From Streptomyces brasiliensis (GTDB lineage: Bacteria > Actinomycetota > Actinomycetes > Streptomycetales > Streptomycetaceae): a stretch of 64,000 bases of DNA. The stretch spans positions 248,001-312,000 of the forward strand of contig NZ_BMQA01000005.1 of assembly GCF_014647875.1 (NCBI RefSeq), given 5' to 3'. Position 1 is the stretch's first letter. Each line of letters begins with the position of its first letter. The notes beneath the pieces are model-generated. The model ran no database searches and was not told where the DNA came from. It was given only the letters and a program-made list of their open reading frames with translations. Made by a program: the position numbers and the translations under genes. Shown here piece after piece: positions 1-9,231 of this stretch.

Positions 1-138
1 AACCGAGTAAACGGTGAGTAAGTTGCATAGGTGTGGGCCCAGGATCACGGGCGCACCGTACGGTCCGCGGACACGGGGGCCTGACGCAACGACAGCGAAC
101 CAACAGCGAACTTCGAGGTGCGCACCTTGGCTTTCCAG

Positions 139-3114
139 ATGCCGGACCGCGGCGGAGGCCCGACGGGGCCACGGATCAGAGCGGGCCGCCCGTCCCGGCG
201 TGTCCGGACCCTGCTCATGACACTGGGCGTCCTTGCCGTCCTCGGCATGGCGTTCACCATGTTCGCGGGCTTCTGGACGAACTGGCTCTGGTACCGGTCG
301 GTGCACTACTCGTCGGTGTTCACCACCACGCTGTGGACCAAGATCGGACTGTTCTTCGTCTTCGGCCTGCTCATGGCGGCCGCCGTCGGCTTCAACATCT
401 GGATCGCGCACCGGCTGCGGCCGCCGCTGAGCGCCATGTCCATGGAGCAGCAGAGCCTCGACCGTTACCGGATGGGCATCGCGCCGTACAAGAAGTGGCT
501 GCTGTTCGGCATCACCGCCCTGGTCGGTCTGATCGCCGGGGCGTCCGCGTCTAGCCAGTGGCGGACCTGGCTGATGTGGGTCAACGGTGTGCCCTTCCAC
601 CAGAAGGACCCCCAGTTCCACCTCGACGTCTCCTTCTACGCCTTCGAGCTGCCCTGGTACCGTTTCCTGCTCGGCTTCGGCTTCGCCGCCGCGATCCTGT
701 CCGTGATCGCCGCCGCGCTCACGCACTACCTGTACGGCGGGCTGCGCGTCACCAGTCCGGGCGCGCGCGCCACGGCCGCCGCCACCGGGCATCTGTCGGT
801 GCTCATCGGCATCTTCGTAGCCCTCAAGGCGGTCGCCTACTGGCTCGACCGGTACGGACTGGCCGTCAAGTCCAGCGACTTCAAGGCGACCGGCAACTGG
901 ACGGGCCTGCGCTACGTCGACGCCAACGCCTATCTGCCCGCCAAGACGATCCTGTTCTGCATCGCGGTCATCTGCGCGCTGCTGTTCTTCGCCACCCTGT
1001 GGCGACGCACCTGGCAGCTGCCCGTCATCGGCTTCGGCCTGATGGTCCTCTCGGCGATCCTCATCGGCGGCCTGTACCCGGCGATCGTCCAGAAGTTCCA
1101 GGTCCAGCCCAACGAGCAGGCCAAGGAAGCGCCGTACGTCGCGAAGAACATCAAGGCCACGCGCGAGGCGTACGGCATCGCCGACGCCAAGGTGTCCGAG
1201 TACGACGGCAAGAGCGCCACCGCGGACAAGCCGCAGCTGCGTGACGACGTCGACAAGGCGGCGAGCATCCGCATCCTGGACCCGAACATCCTCTCGCCGA
1301 CGTTCCAGCAGCTCCAGCAGATGAAGAGCTACTACTCGTTCCCGACCAACCTGGACGTGGACCGGTACACGAAGGACGGCAAGGTCCAGGACACGGTCAT
1401 CGGTCTGCGCGAGCTGAACCTCGACGGCATCCCGAAGAAGAACTGGATCAACGACCACTTCCGCTACACCCACGGCTACGGTGTGGTCGCGGCCAAGGGC
1501 ACCGAGGCCGACGCCAAGAACGGCACGCCCGTCTTCACCGAGTCCGACCTGCCGTCCAAGGGCGACCTGGGGACGTACCAGCAGGAGATCTACTACGGCG
1601 AGAAGACCACCGCGTACTCGATCGTCGGCGGTCCCCAGAAGGAGATCGACTACTCCGACGACAGCAGTGAGAAGACGACCAGCTACAAGGGCGATAGCGG
1701 CGTCAGCCTCGCCAGCCCGATCAACCGGGCGGCGTACGCGGTGGCGTTCAACGAGCCGCAGATCTTCTACTCCGGTGCCATCGGCGAGGGTTCGCGGATC
1801 CTGTACAACCGCACGCCGAAGGACCGCGTCGAGGCCGTCGCCCCCTGGCTGACCATTGACGGGGACGCATATCCGGCGGTCGTGGACGGCCGTATACAGT
1901 GGATCGTCGACGCCTACACGACGTCGAACGGCTACCCGTACTCCTCGCGTACGACCCTGGGTGACACGACGGCCGACTCGCTGACCGCGGCCAACAACTC
2001 CCGTGCGGTCGTGGCCCAGCAGAACCAGGTCAACTACATCCGCAACTCGGTGAAGGCGACCGTCGACGCGTACACCGGCGATGTCAAGCTCTACCAGTGG
2101 GACACCGAGGACCCGGTCCTGAAGACCTGGATGAAGGCGTTCCCGGGCACGGTGGAGCCGAAGAGCGACATCTCGGCCGACCTGATGTCCCATCTCCGCT
2201 ACCCGCAGGACCTGTACAAGGTCCAGCGCGAGCTGCTCACCCGCTACCACGTCACGGACGCGCAGACCTTCCTGACCGGCAGCGAGGTGTGGCAGGTGCC
2301 CGATGACCCGACCAACAAGTCGGGCAACGCGGTGCCGCCTTACTACCTGAGCATGAAGATGCCCGGGCAGCAGGGGCAGGCGTTCTCTTTGACGACGACC
2401 TTCACGCCCAACGGGCGCGACAACCTGAGTGCGTTCATGGCCGTCGACTCCGAGGCGGGGACGAGTGACTACGGTCAGATCAGAATCCTGAAACTGCCGA
2501 CGAGCAGAACCGTCGACGGTCCGAAACAGGTGCAGAGCCAGTTCAACTCCAACTCGCAGCAGAACATCGCCGAGTTCGTCCGGCTCATCAGAGGCGGTGA
2601 CTCGGAGATCGAGTACGGCAACCTGCTGACCGTCCCGCTCGACGGGGGACTGCTCTACGCGGAGCCCGTCTACGTCCGCGGTGGTGGGCTCAAGTACCCC
2701 TTGCTGCGCAAGGTGTTGGTGACCTACGGCGGCACCACCGCGTTCGAGAACACCCTCGGCGAGGCGCTCGACAAGGTCTTCGGCACGGCGGGCGAGACCA
2801 GCACGCCACCGGACACCGGGAGCACCAACCCGCCGACGTCCAGTAATCCCACGGTCCAACAGGCGCTGGAGGACGCCCAGAAGGCCTTCGACGACGGCCA
2901 GGCGGCCCTGAAGAAGCCCGACTGGGTGGCGTACGACAAGGCGCAGAAGGCCCTCGAGTCGGCGCTGAAGCGGGCCGAGGAGGCGCAGACCGAGGCGGAC
3001 AAGGCGGCCGGCGGCAAGAACGGCGGCGCCAAGCCTGGCAGCAGTCCGAGTCCCACCAGCAGTCCTGGTCCGAGCGGCAGTCCGAGCGGCAGTCCGAGCG
3101 GTGGGAGCGGTTGA
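139..3114 (+). CDS. UPF0182 family large membrane protein
   Basis: A protein of about 991 residues of the UPF0182 family, which is widespread in actinobacteria and has no settled function. Roughly the first 310 residues hold six to seven hydrophobic membrane segments. A long hydrophilic domain of about 550 residues follows, probably extracytoplasmic, and the last 90 residues are a charged Ala/Lys/Glu-rich stretch ending in a Gly-Ser-Pro tail with short SPSG repeats. The frame is open from a GTG at 118, but I prefer the ATG at 139 because family members begin with an MPDRGG-like sequence. Neither start has a convincing Shine-Dalgarno. The gene stands alone and is followed by an initiator tRNA gene. 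The family assignment is firm; the role is unknown. Confidence 0.88.
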   Translation: MPDRGGGPTGPRIRAGRPSRRVRTLLMTLGVLAVLGMAFTMFAGFWTNWLWYRSVHYSSVFTTTLWTKIGLFFVFGLLMAAAVGFNIWIAHRLRPPLSAMSMEQQSLDRYRMGIAPYKKWLLFGITALVGLIAGASASSQWRTWLMWVNGVPFHQKDPQFHLDVSFYAFELPWYRFLLGFGFAAAILSVIAAALTHYLYGGLRVTSPGARATAAATGHLSVLIGIFVALKAVAYWLDRYGLAVKSSDFKATGNWTGLRYVDANAYLPAKTILFCIAVICALLFFATLWRRTWQLPVIGFGLMVLSAILIGGLYPAIVQKFQVQPNEQAKEAPYVAKNIKATREAYGIADAKVSEYDGKSATADKPQLRDDVDKAASIRILDPNILSPTFQQLQQMKSYYSFPTNLDVDRYTKDGKVQDTVIGLRELNLDGIPKKNWINDHFRYTHGYGVVAAKGTEADAKNGTPVFTESDLPSKGDLGTYQQEIYYGEKTTAYSIVGGPQKEIDYSDDSSEKTTSYKGDSGVSLASPINRAAYAVAFNEPQIFYSGAIGEGSRILYNRTPKDRVEAVAPWLTIDGDAYPAVVDGRIQWIVDAYTTSNGYPYSSRTTLGDTTADSLTAANNSRAVVAQQNQVNYIRNSVKATVDAYTGDVKLYQWDTEDPVLKTWMKAFPGTVEPKSDISADLMSHLRYPQDLYKVQRELLTRYHVTDAQTFLTGSEVWQVPDDPTNKSGNAVPPYYLSMKMPGQQGQAFSLTTTFTPNGRDNLSAFMAVDSEAGTSDYGQIRILKLPTSRTVDGPKQVQSQFNSNSQQNIAEFVRLIRGGDSEIEYGNLLTVPLDGGLLYAEPVYVRGGGLKYPLLRKVLVTYGGTTAFENTLGEALDKVFGTAGETSTPPDTGSTNPPTSSNPTVQQALEDAQKAFDDGQAALKKPDWVAYDKAQKALESALKRAEEAQTEADKAAGGKNGGAKPGSSPSPTSSPGPSGSPSGSPSGGSG

Positions 3115-3169
3115 TCCACTGCCGTTGATCAAGACCACTCCGTGCCGTGGTACGGTTGCCGGACAACGG

Positions 3170-3243
3170 CGCGGGGTGGAGCAGCTCGGTAGCTCGCTGG
3201 GCTCATAACCCAGAGGTCGCAGGTTCAAATCCTGTCCCCGCTA
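3170..3243 (+). tRNA. Initiator tRNA-fMet (CAT), copy 1
   Basis: A complete 74-nt cloverleaf with anticodon CAT at 3204-3206. The anticodon stem carries three consecutive G-C pairs (GGG/CCC), the hallmark of initiator tRNA. Position 1 is C facing T at position 72, so the top acceptor pair is a mismatch, also typical of initiators. A73 is present, and the next bases (CT) show that the CCA end is not encoded. The sequence is identical to the copy at 5585-5658. A strong hairpin terminator follows at once. Confidence 0.96.
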
Positions 3244-3250
3244 CTGAAGT

Positions 3251-3285
3251 CGAAGGCCCGGATCCTCCAAGGATCCGGGCCTTCG
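3251..3285 (+). terminator. Hairpin terminator after tRNA-fMet copy 1
   Basis: A perfect 16-bp inverted repeat (3251-3266 with 3270-3285) with a 3-nt loop and no T tract, as is usual for high-GC terminators. It begins 7 nt after the tRNA. Confidence 0.85.
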
Positions 3286-3458
3286 TGGTGTGCGGACGGG
3301 CGACGAACGGATGTACCGGTGTGCGGGCCGCCGTGCCGCCGTGGGGAGTTGGGAGATGTGTGTTTGACTTGTCGTTCTGTGGGCATGTCGACAAAACGCT
3401 GAAGTGACCTCCCGGGCTGCGGTATACCGGGTGTACCGAGGTTGCAGGTGGTGCGACG

Positions 3459-5339
3459 ATGGACGTTATGGGGGACAAGGCAACTCTGTTGGAGACAGGG
3501 CGTTTTGCGCAGCCTTCCGGCTTTGCGCCGTCTTCCGGTTCTGTGCAGGCTGCTGCCGTTGTGCAGGCGGCTGCCGCTTTGGCGCAGTCGTCCGACCGCG
3601 ACGAGACCGGGGAGGCCGCCGAGGAGGCGCGCCGACGGCTCGCCGCCGAGGCCGGTGACGTCGAGGCGATGAGCGTCCTCGGGGCCATGCTGCTGCGCCG
3701 CGGTGATCTCGACGGAGCCGAGCCCCAGTTGCGCGCCGCCACCGTCGCCGGTGACCGTGCCGCCGCCAACAACCTCGGGGTCCTTCTGCATCAGCGCGGC
3801 TACCCCGACGAGGCCGCCGGCTGGTGGCGCATCGCCGCCGTCGCCGGGTCCGCGGCCGCCGCGCACGCGCTGGGCCGGCACCACCGGGAGCGCGGGGACG
3901 AACCCGCGGCCGAGTACTGGCTGCGCCAGTCCGCCGAGCAGGGTCATGTGCTGGGCGCGTACGCGCTCGCCGACCTGCTCGAACACCGCGGGGACGGCGG
4001 CGCCGAGCAGTGGATGCGGGCCGCCGCCGAGCGCGGGCACCGGGAGGCGGCGTACCGGCTGGCGCGCGCTCTTGATCGCGCGGCGGGGTCCGAGGGGGAC
4101 GCCGGGTCCGACAACGGTGTCGGGGCGGGCGCTGCCGCGGACGCCGAGCAGTGGTACCGGCAGGCCGCCGCGCGCGGGCACCGGCGGGCCGCGCTGCAGC
4201 TCGGGGCGATCCTGGAGAAGCGCGGGGACCTCAAGGAGGCCGGGCGCTGGTATCTGACCTCCGCCAAGGACGGTGAGGCGCGGGCCGCCTGCGCGCTGGG
4301 GTTTCTGCTGCGGGACGCCGGGGACACCGAGAGCGCGGCCGTGTGGTGGCTGCGGGCCGCGCAGGAGGGCGACGGCAACGCGGCGAACGCACTGGGTGCG
4401 CTGCACGCCGAGCGCGGTGAGACGCAGACCGCCGAGCGGTGGTACCGGGCGGCGATGGACGCCGGGGACGACAACGGGGCGTACAACCTCGGGCTGCTCT
4501 GTGCCGAGCAGGGGCGGACCGGGCAGGCCGAGCAGTGGTACCGGCGGGCGGCGTACGCCGGGCACCGGGAGGCCGCGAATGCGCTGGCGGTGCTGCTGCT
4601 GCAGGGCGGAGACGCGGCCGGGGCGGAGCCGTGGTTCTCCAAGGCGGCGGAGGCGGGGAGCGTGGACGCCGCGTTCAACCTGGGGATCCTGTACTCCGGG
4701 CGGGGCGAGGACGGCGTCGCGCTGCGGTGCTACGAGCGGGCCGCTGCCGCCGGGCACACCGAGGCTGCGCTGCAGGTCGGCATGGCGCGGCTGCGGGAGG
4801 GGGACGAGCGGGACGCGGAGCGGCATCTGCGGTGCGCGGCGGGGGCGGGGAGCGCGGAGGCGGCCTTCCGGCTGGCCGCGCTGCTCGACGCGCGGCGGCC
4901 CGCGGTGTCCGAGCACGGGCTGGGGGAGTCCGTGCACGAGAAGACCGAGTGCGAGGAGTGGTACGAGCGGGCGGCCTCGCAGGGGCATCGGCGGGCGCAG
5001 GTGCGGGTCGGGATGCTTGCGGCGGCGCGCGGCGACGTCGTGGAAGCGGCGCGGTGGTACCGGGAGGCGGCGGAGGCCGGGTCGCGGAACGGGGCGTTCA
5101 ATCTGGGGTTGCTGCTGGCCCGGGAGGGGAGCGAGCCGGAGGCGGCGGTGTGGTGGACGCGGGCCGCTGACGCGGGGCACGGTCGGGCGGCGCTTCGGCT
5201 GGCCCTCGTCTACGCGCGTCGTGGGGAGCTTGCGGAGGGGCAGCGGTGGGCGGAGAGGGCGGTGAACCTGGGGCCGGCGGAGGTTTCCGAGCGGGCGGAG
5301 CGGTTGCGGGATGCGTTGCGGTCGGAGTTGTCGGCGTGA
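3459..5339 (+). CDS. Sel1/TPR-repeat protein
   Basis: 626 residues made almost entirely of about a dozen 34-36-residue helical repeats of the Sel1/tetratricopeptide type. Typical unit features are AEQWYR/RAA, GHREAA and a LxxxRGD turn. Such solenoids act as protein-binding scaffolds; the partner is unknown. The first 60 residues are Ala/Gln-rich and probably disordered. No signal peptide or membrane segment is visible. The ATG at 3459 is used; a second ATG at 3468 is possible, and neither has a strong ribosome binding site. The gene sits alone between two identical initiator tRNA genes. Repeat content makes the structural call safe, the function not. Confidence 0.88.
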   Translation: MDVMGDKATLLETGRFAQPSGFAPSSGSVQAAAVVQAAAALAQSSDRDETGEAAEEARRRLAAEAGDVEAMSVLGAMLLRRGDLDGAEPQLRAATVAGDRAAANNLGVLLHQRGYPDEAAGWWRIAAVAGSAAAAHALGRHHRERGDEPAAEYWLRQSAEQGHVLGAYALADLLEHRGDGGAEQWMRAAAERGHREAAYRLARALDRAAGSEGDAGSDNGVGAGAAADAEQWYRQAAARGHRRAALQLGAILEKRGDLKEAGRWYLTSAKDGEARAACALGFLLRDAGDTESAAVWWLRAAQEGDGNAANALGALHAERGETQTAERWYRAAMDAGDDNGAYNLGLLCAEQGRTGQAEQWYRRAAYAGHREAANALAVLLLQGGDAAGAEPWFSKAAEAGSVDAAFNLGILYSGRGEDGVALRCYERAAAAGHTEAALQVGMARLREGDERDAERHLRCAAGAGSAEAAFRLAALLDARRPAVSEHGLGESVHEKTECEEWYERAASQGHRRAQVRVGMLAAARGDVVEAARWYREAAEAGSRNGAFNLGLLLAREGSEPEAAVWWTRAADAGHGRAALRLALVYARRGELAEGQRWAERAVNLGPAEVSERAERLRDALRSELSA

Positions 5340-5584
5340 GGTATTCGGCGGGTCCTTGCCCGCCCGCCCGGCTCGGGGGGTGAAAAGGTCCCCTCGCCCT
5401 GGAGCTTCGCCCCGGACCCCGGCGGGGACTCCGTCCCCTGTGCCCCCGGCGGGGCTTCGCCCAGGCTCCGTTCGTCCACCCGCCGCCCGAGTCCGTGGGC
5501 TGGAAGGTTGCCCTGTCCCCGGCAGAGCCTCCCGATATCGATTTGCTTCGGTCCGCGTCCTTCACGTAATGTTCAGTTCACCGA

Positions 5585-5658
5585 CGCGGGGTGGAGCAGC
5601 TCGGTAGCTCGCTGGGCTCATAACCCAGAGGTCGCAGGTTCAAATCCTGTCCCCGCTA
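5585..5658 (+). tRNA. Initiator tRNA-fMet (CAT), copy 2
   Basis: The same 74-nt sequence as the copy at 3170-3243: CAT anticodon, three G-C pairs in the anticodon stem, C1:T72 mismatch, A73, no encoded CCA. It lies in the 245-nt gap downstream of the Sel1/TPR gene and has its own terminator. Confidence 0.96.
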
Positions 5659-5664
5659 CTGATG

Positions 5665-5704
5665 GCCAGGGGCCGGAATCCAGGAATGGATTCCGGCCCC
5701 TGGC
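5665..5704 (+). terminator. Hairpin terminator after tRNA-fMet copy 2
   Basis: A perfect 18-bp inverted repeat (5665-5682 with 5687-5704) with loop GGAA. It differs in sequence from the terminator after the first copy. It probably also stops transcription arriving from the opposite-strand transporter genes. Confidence 0.85.
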
Positions 5705-5734
5705 GTTTCGCGTTCGTGCAGGTCGCTTACGGCG

Positions 5735-6922
5735 CTACGGGGCGTGGCCCACCGCCTCCTCGTACAGGGCCCGGTTCACCGTTCTTGATTCGGGGAGCGG
5801 TGTGCCCTTTGTCACGCCCTGTGCCTCGTACGCCGACTGCAGGCGCATCGTCGTACCCGCTCTGATCTCCCAGTCCATGCGGAGCGACGGTGTCGACTCG
5901 AGAACCCTTTTGTCCGTCTTCAGCAGTTTTGCCAGGTACGTGGTGAAACCCTCGTTCCTCTTGTAGTCCCCGGAGAAGTACGTGTTCACGGTGCGGATGT
6001 ACGCCCGCAGCAGCGCCACCCCCGCGTCCACGTCGTCCTGGAGCAGCGTGCGGCCGTACAGCATGCCGCCCAGGGGTTCGCCCAGGGGCTGGCCGCCCAG
6101 GAAGGCATAGCCTGGCGTGCCGGCCACCTTGCGCCACACCGGGTCGAGCAGCCACGCCGAGTCCACGCCGCCGTTCTGCAGCGCCGTGAGGACGTCGGCC
6201 GAGCCCAGTTGCTGGTAGCGGATCTTGTCCAGGCCGCCGCCGTGCCGGGCCAGCGTCCGTTGCACGGGGTACGCGATCACCGAGCCCTTGCCGATCATCG
6301 TGCCCAGCGTGCGGTTCGCCAGCCGTGCCTGTGACGCCGTTTCTCCGTCCTTCAGCTTCACCCAAAGGCCGCTCTTCGACTTCGGGTCGGGGGAGAAGTT
6401 GCCCGCCACCCACTTGATGTCGAAGCCGCCCCGGATGCCGTTCATCACCGCCGCTTCGGGTGCTGCCCAGAGCGCGTCCATGTCGCCCTTCGCCAGCAGC
6501 GGGAGTGCGTCGGGGGTGGGCAGGACGCGGAGCGTGACGTCCAGGCCCTCCGCCTTGAACTCGCCTTTGTCGAGGGCCACTTCGAGCGGTGCCACGTACT
6601 CCGCGCTCAGGGTTCCCGTGGCGATCGTGATCTTCCGCCGTTGGCTCAGCGGTTGTGCCACGGGTGCCCGTGGCTCGCAGCGGGCCGGCGTGCGCGTGGG
6701 GGAGAGGTCGGCGGGGTCCGTCCAGGACGACGTGCTGCAGCCCTCCATCGGCCGGATCGTGCGGTTGCCCGGGCCCGTCTTCGGGGCCGTGTTCCCGGCG
6801 TACGGGGAGGAGCAGCCCGCCGTCACCAGCAGCGCGGTCAGTGCGAGAAGTGCTCCGAGCCCGTAGGCGTGTCTTCTGCGGCGCGTCGTGACTGGCCTCG
6901 TCCCCTGTCCCTCGGTGCCCAC
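5735..6922 (-). CDS. ABC transporter substrate-binding lipoprotein (NrtA/SsuA-like)
   Basis: 395 residues. A twin-basic and hydrophobic signal sequence ends in a lipobox-like VTAGC, with Cys37 as the predicted lipidated residue. The mature part reads as an NMT1/SsuA-type periplasmic binding protein, for example GTLSAEYVAPLEVALDKG near its start. This family delivers nitrate, aliphatic sulfonates, taurine or thiamine precursors; the ligand cannot be read here. The GTG at 6922 is the only reasonable start that keeps the signal peptide, and it overlaps the end of the permease frame by 85 nt. It is the last gene of an ATPase-permease-binding-protein set. Because the permease is frameshifted, import may be lost unless another permease serves. 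Confidence 0.85.
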   Translation of the reverse strand: MGTEGQGTRPVTTRRRRHAYGLGALLALTALLVTAGCSSPYAGNTAPKTGPGNRTIRPMEGCSTSSWTDPADLSPTRTPARCEPRAPVAQPLSQRRKITIATGTLSAEYVAPLEVALDKGEFKAEGLDVTLRVLPTPDALPLLAKGDMDALWAAPEAAVMNGIRGGFDIKWVAGNFSPDPKSKSGLWVKLKDGETASQARLANRTLGTMIGKGSVIAYPVQRTLARHGGGLDKIRYQQLGSADVLTALQNGGVDSAWLLDPVWRKVAGTPGYAFLGGQPLGEPLGGMLYGRTLLQDDVDAGVALLRAYIRTVNTYFSGDYKRNEGFTTYLAKLLKTDKRVLESTPSLRMDWEIRAGTTMRLQSAYEAQGVTKGTPLPESRTVNRALYEEAVGHAP

Positions 6923-7747
6923 GGAGTGAGCAGGCGTCCCGCTGTCCGTACGAGTTCGGAGAAAACCACGCCCAGGACCGCCACGCAGACGATTCCCACG
7001 AACATCACGTCGTTCTCGAACAGCGCGCGTGAGTCGAAGATGAGATGGCCGAGGCCGTTCGACGCCGCTATCTGTTCCGACGCGACGATGACCAGGACCG
7101 CCACCCCTGCCGCGATCCGAGCGCCCACCAGCACGGAGGGAAGGGACGCAGGCAGCAGGACGTGGCGGAACATCTGCCAGGGCGAAGCCGAAGACCCGGC
7201 CCGCGTCGCGGTGCCCGGAGGGGACTGCGATCACCGGCGCCATCGTGGAGATCCACACGAAGAAGAAGACGGTGGCCGCGACCAGGGCCACCTGCGGACC
7301 CTCGCCGAGGCCGAACATGTTCAGGAACACCGGCAGCAGCGCCAGCTTGGGGACGACGTACGGGGCGTCGAGGAGGGGTTCGAGGGCCGCGCGTACCAGG
7401 GGCGGTGAGCCCATGAGGAGGCCGAGGACGTAGCCCGCCGCCGTGCCGATCGCGTAACCCGCGAGCACACGGCGCAGTGTTGCCCACACGTCCGGCCACA
7501 GGTCGCCCGCGGCCGCCCGGTCCCAGCCGTCGGCGAGGATCGTGGACGGTGCCGGGTAGACGCGGTCGTCGATCCAGGCCCGGCTCGCGGCCAGTTGCCA
7601 CAGGAGGAGCAGGGCGAACGGGACGGCCGCCGCCAGGGTCAGTTCCAGGGCACGGCGCCGGCGGTGGGTGCGGGCCGGGTGCAGTTCGTCCGGGCCCGGG
7701 GCGCGGACCAGGACCGACTCCCGTTCGGGGTGTGTGGTCGTCGTCAT
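6838..7747 (-). pseudogene. ABC transporter permease (SsuC/NrtB-like), frameshifted
   Basis: The N-terminal part (from ATG at 7747) and the C-terminal part (from about 7190 down to the stop at 6838) of one BPD-type inner-membrane permease lie in two different frames. The break falls inside the EAA loop, which contacts the ATPase. The first frame reads DAGRVFG and the second frame continues ASPWQMFRHVLLP. Two bases appear to be missing near 7187-7190. Both halves otherwise match the family, with about six membrane segments in total. The start overlaps the ATPase stop by 4 nt (ATGA). Either a recent inactivating deletion or a sequencing error; the downstream binding protein is intact. Confidence 0.85.
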
Positions 7748-8511
7748 GCCGGTGTCGCCTCCTCCCGCAGCAGGTCCCAGAGTTCGCTCCTGAGTGCGGT
7801 GAATTCCGGGGTGGAGCGGATGTCGCCGGTGCGTGGGCGCGGGAACGGCGGGCGGTGCTCGGCGATGATCCGGCCGGGGCGGGCCGACATCACCAGGACA
7901 CGATCGCCCAGGACCAACGCCTCTTCCAGGCTGTGCGTGATGAAGAGGGTTGTCGTGCTGGTGGTCTGGGCCAGTTCGAGCAGCTCGTCCTGGAGGATCG
8001 TGCGGAGTTGGGCGTCGAGAGCGGCGAAGAGTTCGTCCATGAGGAGGAGTTCGGGTTCCACGGTCAGCGCGCGAGCGATCGCCACCCGCTGGCGCATACC
8101 TCCCGAGAGCGTCGCCGGGTACGCGTGCGCGAAGTCGGCGAGGCCCGTGCGGGCCAGCCAGGCGTCGGCGCGGGCGTTCGCCTCGCGGCGCGGGACGCGC
8201 AGGATGTCGAGGCCGAAGCGGACGTTCGCGCGAACCGTCTTCCAGTCGTAGATGCCGTAGTCCTGGAAGATCATCGCGGCCGGTCGCGGGCTCGACGTAC
8301 GGATCTCCAGCGTGCCCGTGCTCGGGCGCAGCAGGCCCGCCGCGATGCGCAGCAGTGTGGACTTGCCGCAGCCCGAGGGGCCGACGAGACAGACGGACTC
8401 GCCGGTGGCGACGGTGAGATCGAGCGGACCGAGGGCCTCGACCGGGTGGGGCGCGCGGCCGAAGGTGCGGGTCAGGTTCTGGGCGTGGAGTTTTGGATAC
8501 GGCTCTCCCAC
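7744..8511 (-). CDS. ABC transporter ATP-binding protein (NrtD/SsuB/TauB-like)
   Basis: 255 residues with all nucleotide-binding motifs: Walker A GPSGCGKST at residues 44-52, a Q-loop in FQDYGIY, signature LSGGMRQR, Walker B LLLMDE and the switch His in FITHSLEEA. It would energise uptake of a nitrate/sulfonate-type ligand. GTG start at 8511 with a GAGGAG ribosome binding site 5 nt upstream. It is the first gene of the set and its stop overlaps the permease start by 4 nt. Intact by sequence, although its permease partner is frameshifted. Confidence 0.9.
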   Translation of the reverse strand: MGEPYPKLHAQNLTRTFGRAPHPVEALGPLDLTVATGESVCLVGPSGCGKSTLLRIAAGLLRPSTGTLEIRTSSPRPAAMIFQDYGIYDWKTVRANVRFGLDILRVPRREANARADAWLARTGLADFAHAYPATLSGGMRQRVAIARALTVEPELLLMDELFAALDAQLRTILQDELLELAQTTSTTTLFITHSLEEALVLGDRVLVMSARPGRIIAEHRPPFPRPRTGDIRSTPEFTALRSELWDLLREEATPA

Positions 8512-8672
8512 GGGGGCTCCTCGCGCGGTGCGGTACGGGCTGGTGGGTGCCGTTGACCATATGATGGCCCGTCAGAAACGGGAACCCCGTGTGCGTGAAG
8601 CGCCGGCCCGCCGTTTCGGGCAGCGCGAAGCCCCGGTGCCGTTCCGGCGCCGGGGCTTCGGGGCGTGGTGGG

Positions 8673-9089
8673 TTACGCGCTCGCGCAGTTCGGGCACAGG
8701 CCGCGGTACGTCACCTCGACGTCCGAGACCGTGAAGCCGAAGCGCTCCGAGTCGGGGAGGTCGGCGAGCGGGTTGCCCGTCGGGTGGACGTCGCGGATCG
8801 AGCCGCAGCGGGCGCAGACCAGGTGGTGGTGCGGCCGGTGCGCGTTCGGGTCGTACCGCTTGGCGCGCTTGTCGGTGGCGACCTCGAGGACCTCGCCGAG
8901 GGACACCAGCTCGCCCAGGGTGTTGTAGACCGTCGCCCGGGAGATCTCGGGCAGCTTGGCGACGGCCCGCGCATGGACCTCGTCGGCCGTCAGGTGGACG
9001 TGTTCGCCGTCGAGGACCTCGGCCACTACGCGCCGCTGCGCGGTCATCCGCCATCCGCGTCCGCGCAGCCGTTCCAGAAGGTCACTCAT
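8673..9089 (-). CDS. catR: Fur-family peroxide regulator CatR
   Basis: 138 residues of the Fur/PerR family. A winged helix is visible (TAQRR..., EISRATVYNTLGEL), followed by the metal-site segment HRPHHHLVCARCG and a second Cys pair in GLCPNCASA, giving a CxxC...CxxC structural zinc site. It is divergent from the catalase gene with a 142-nt shared control region. This matches the known catR-catA arrangement of S. coelicolor, where CatR represses catA and itself until oxidised by peroxide. The ATG at 9089 is chosen over a longer open frame because it fits family length (about 140). Confidence 0.92.
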   Translation of the reverse strand: MSDLLERLRGRGWRMTAQRRVVAEVLDGEHVHLTADEVHARAVAKLPEISRATVYNTLGELVSLGEVLEVATDKRAKRYDPNAHRPHHHLVCARCGSIRDVHPTGNPLADLPDSERFGFTVSDVEVTYRGLCPNCASA

Positions 9090-9149
9090 AGTCCAGATGC
9101 TAACAGCAGAGGGACCATTTTCCGAACAGGTGTGACTTTGGAGCCAAGA

Positions 9150-9177
9150 TTGACTTGTACTGTGTCTAATGTAGGAT
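9150..9177 (+). promoter_or_regulatory. catA promoter, housekeeping sigma type
   Basis: TTGACT (9150-9155) and TAGGAT (9172-9177) are separated by 16 nt, close to the consensus of the principal sigma factor. The promoter sits 55 nt before the chosen catA start, in the catR-catA gap, so a CatR operator would be expected over or next to it. I did not identify the operator with certainty. Confidence 0.75.
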
Positions 9178-9231
9178 CGAGTTTCGCTTAGCCGAGCGAC
9201 AGGATTGACAGAAGTGACGCAGGAGGCGCAC

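Noticed and set aside
3225..5180. A 651-codon minus-strand frame opposite the Sel1/TPR gene
   Set aside because: Mirror of the repeat-rich gene; Pro/Arg/Gly-rich, no homologous features.
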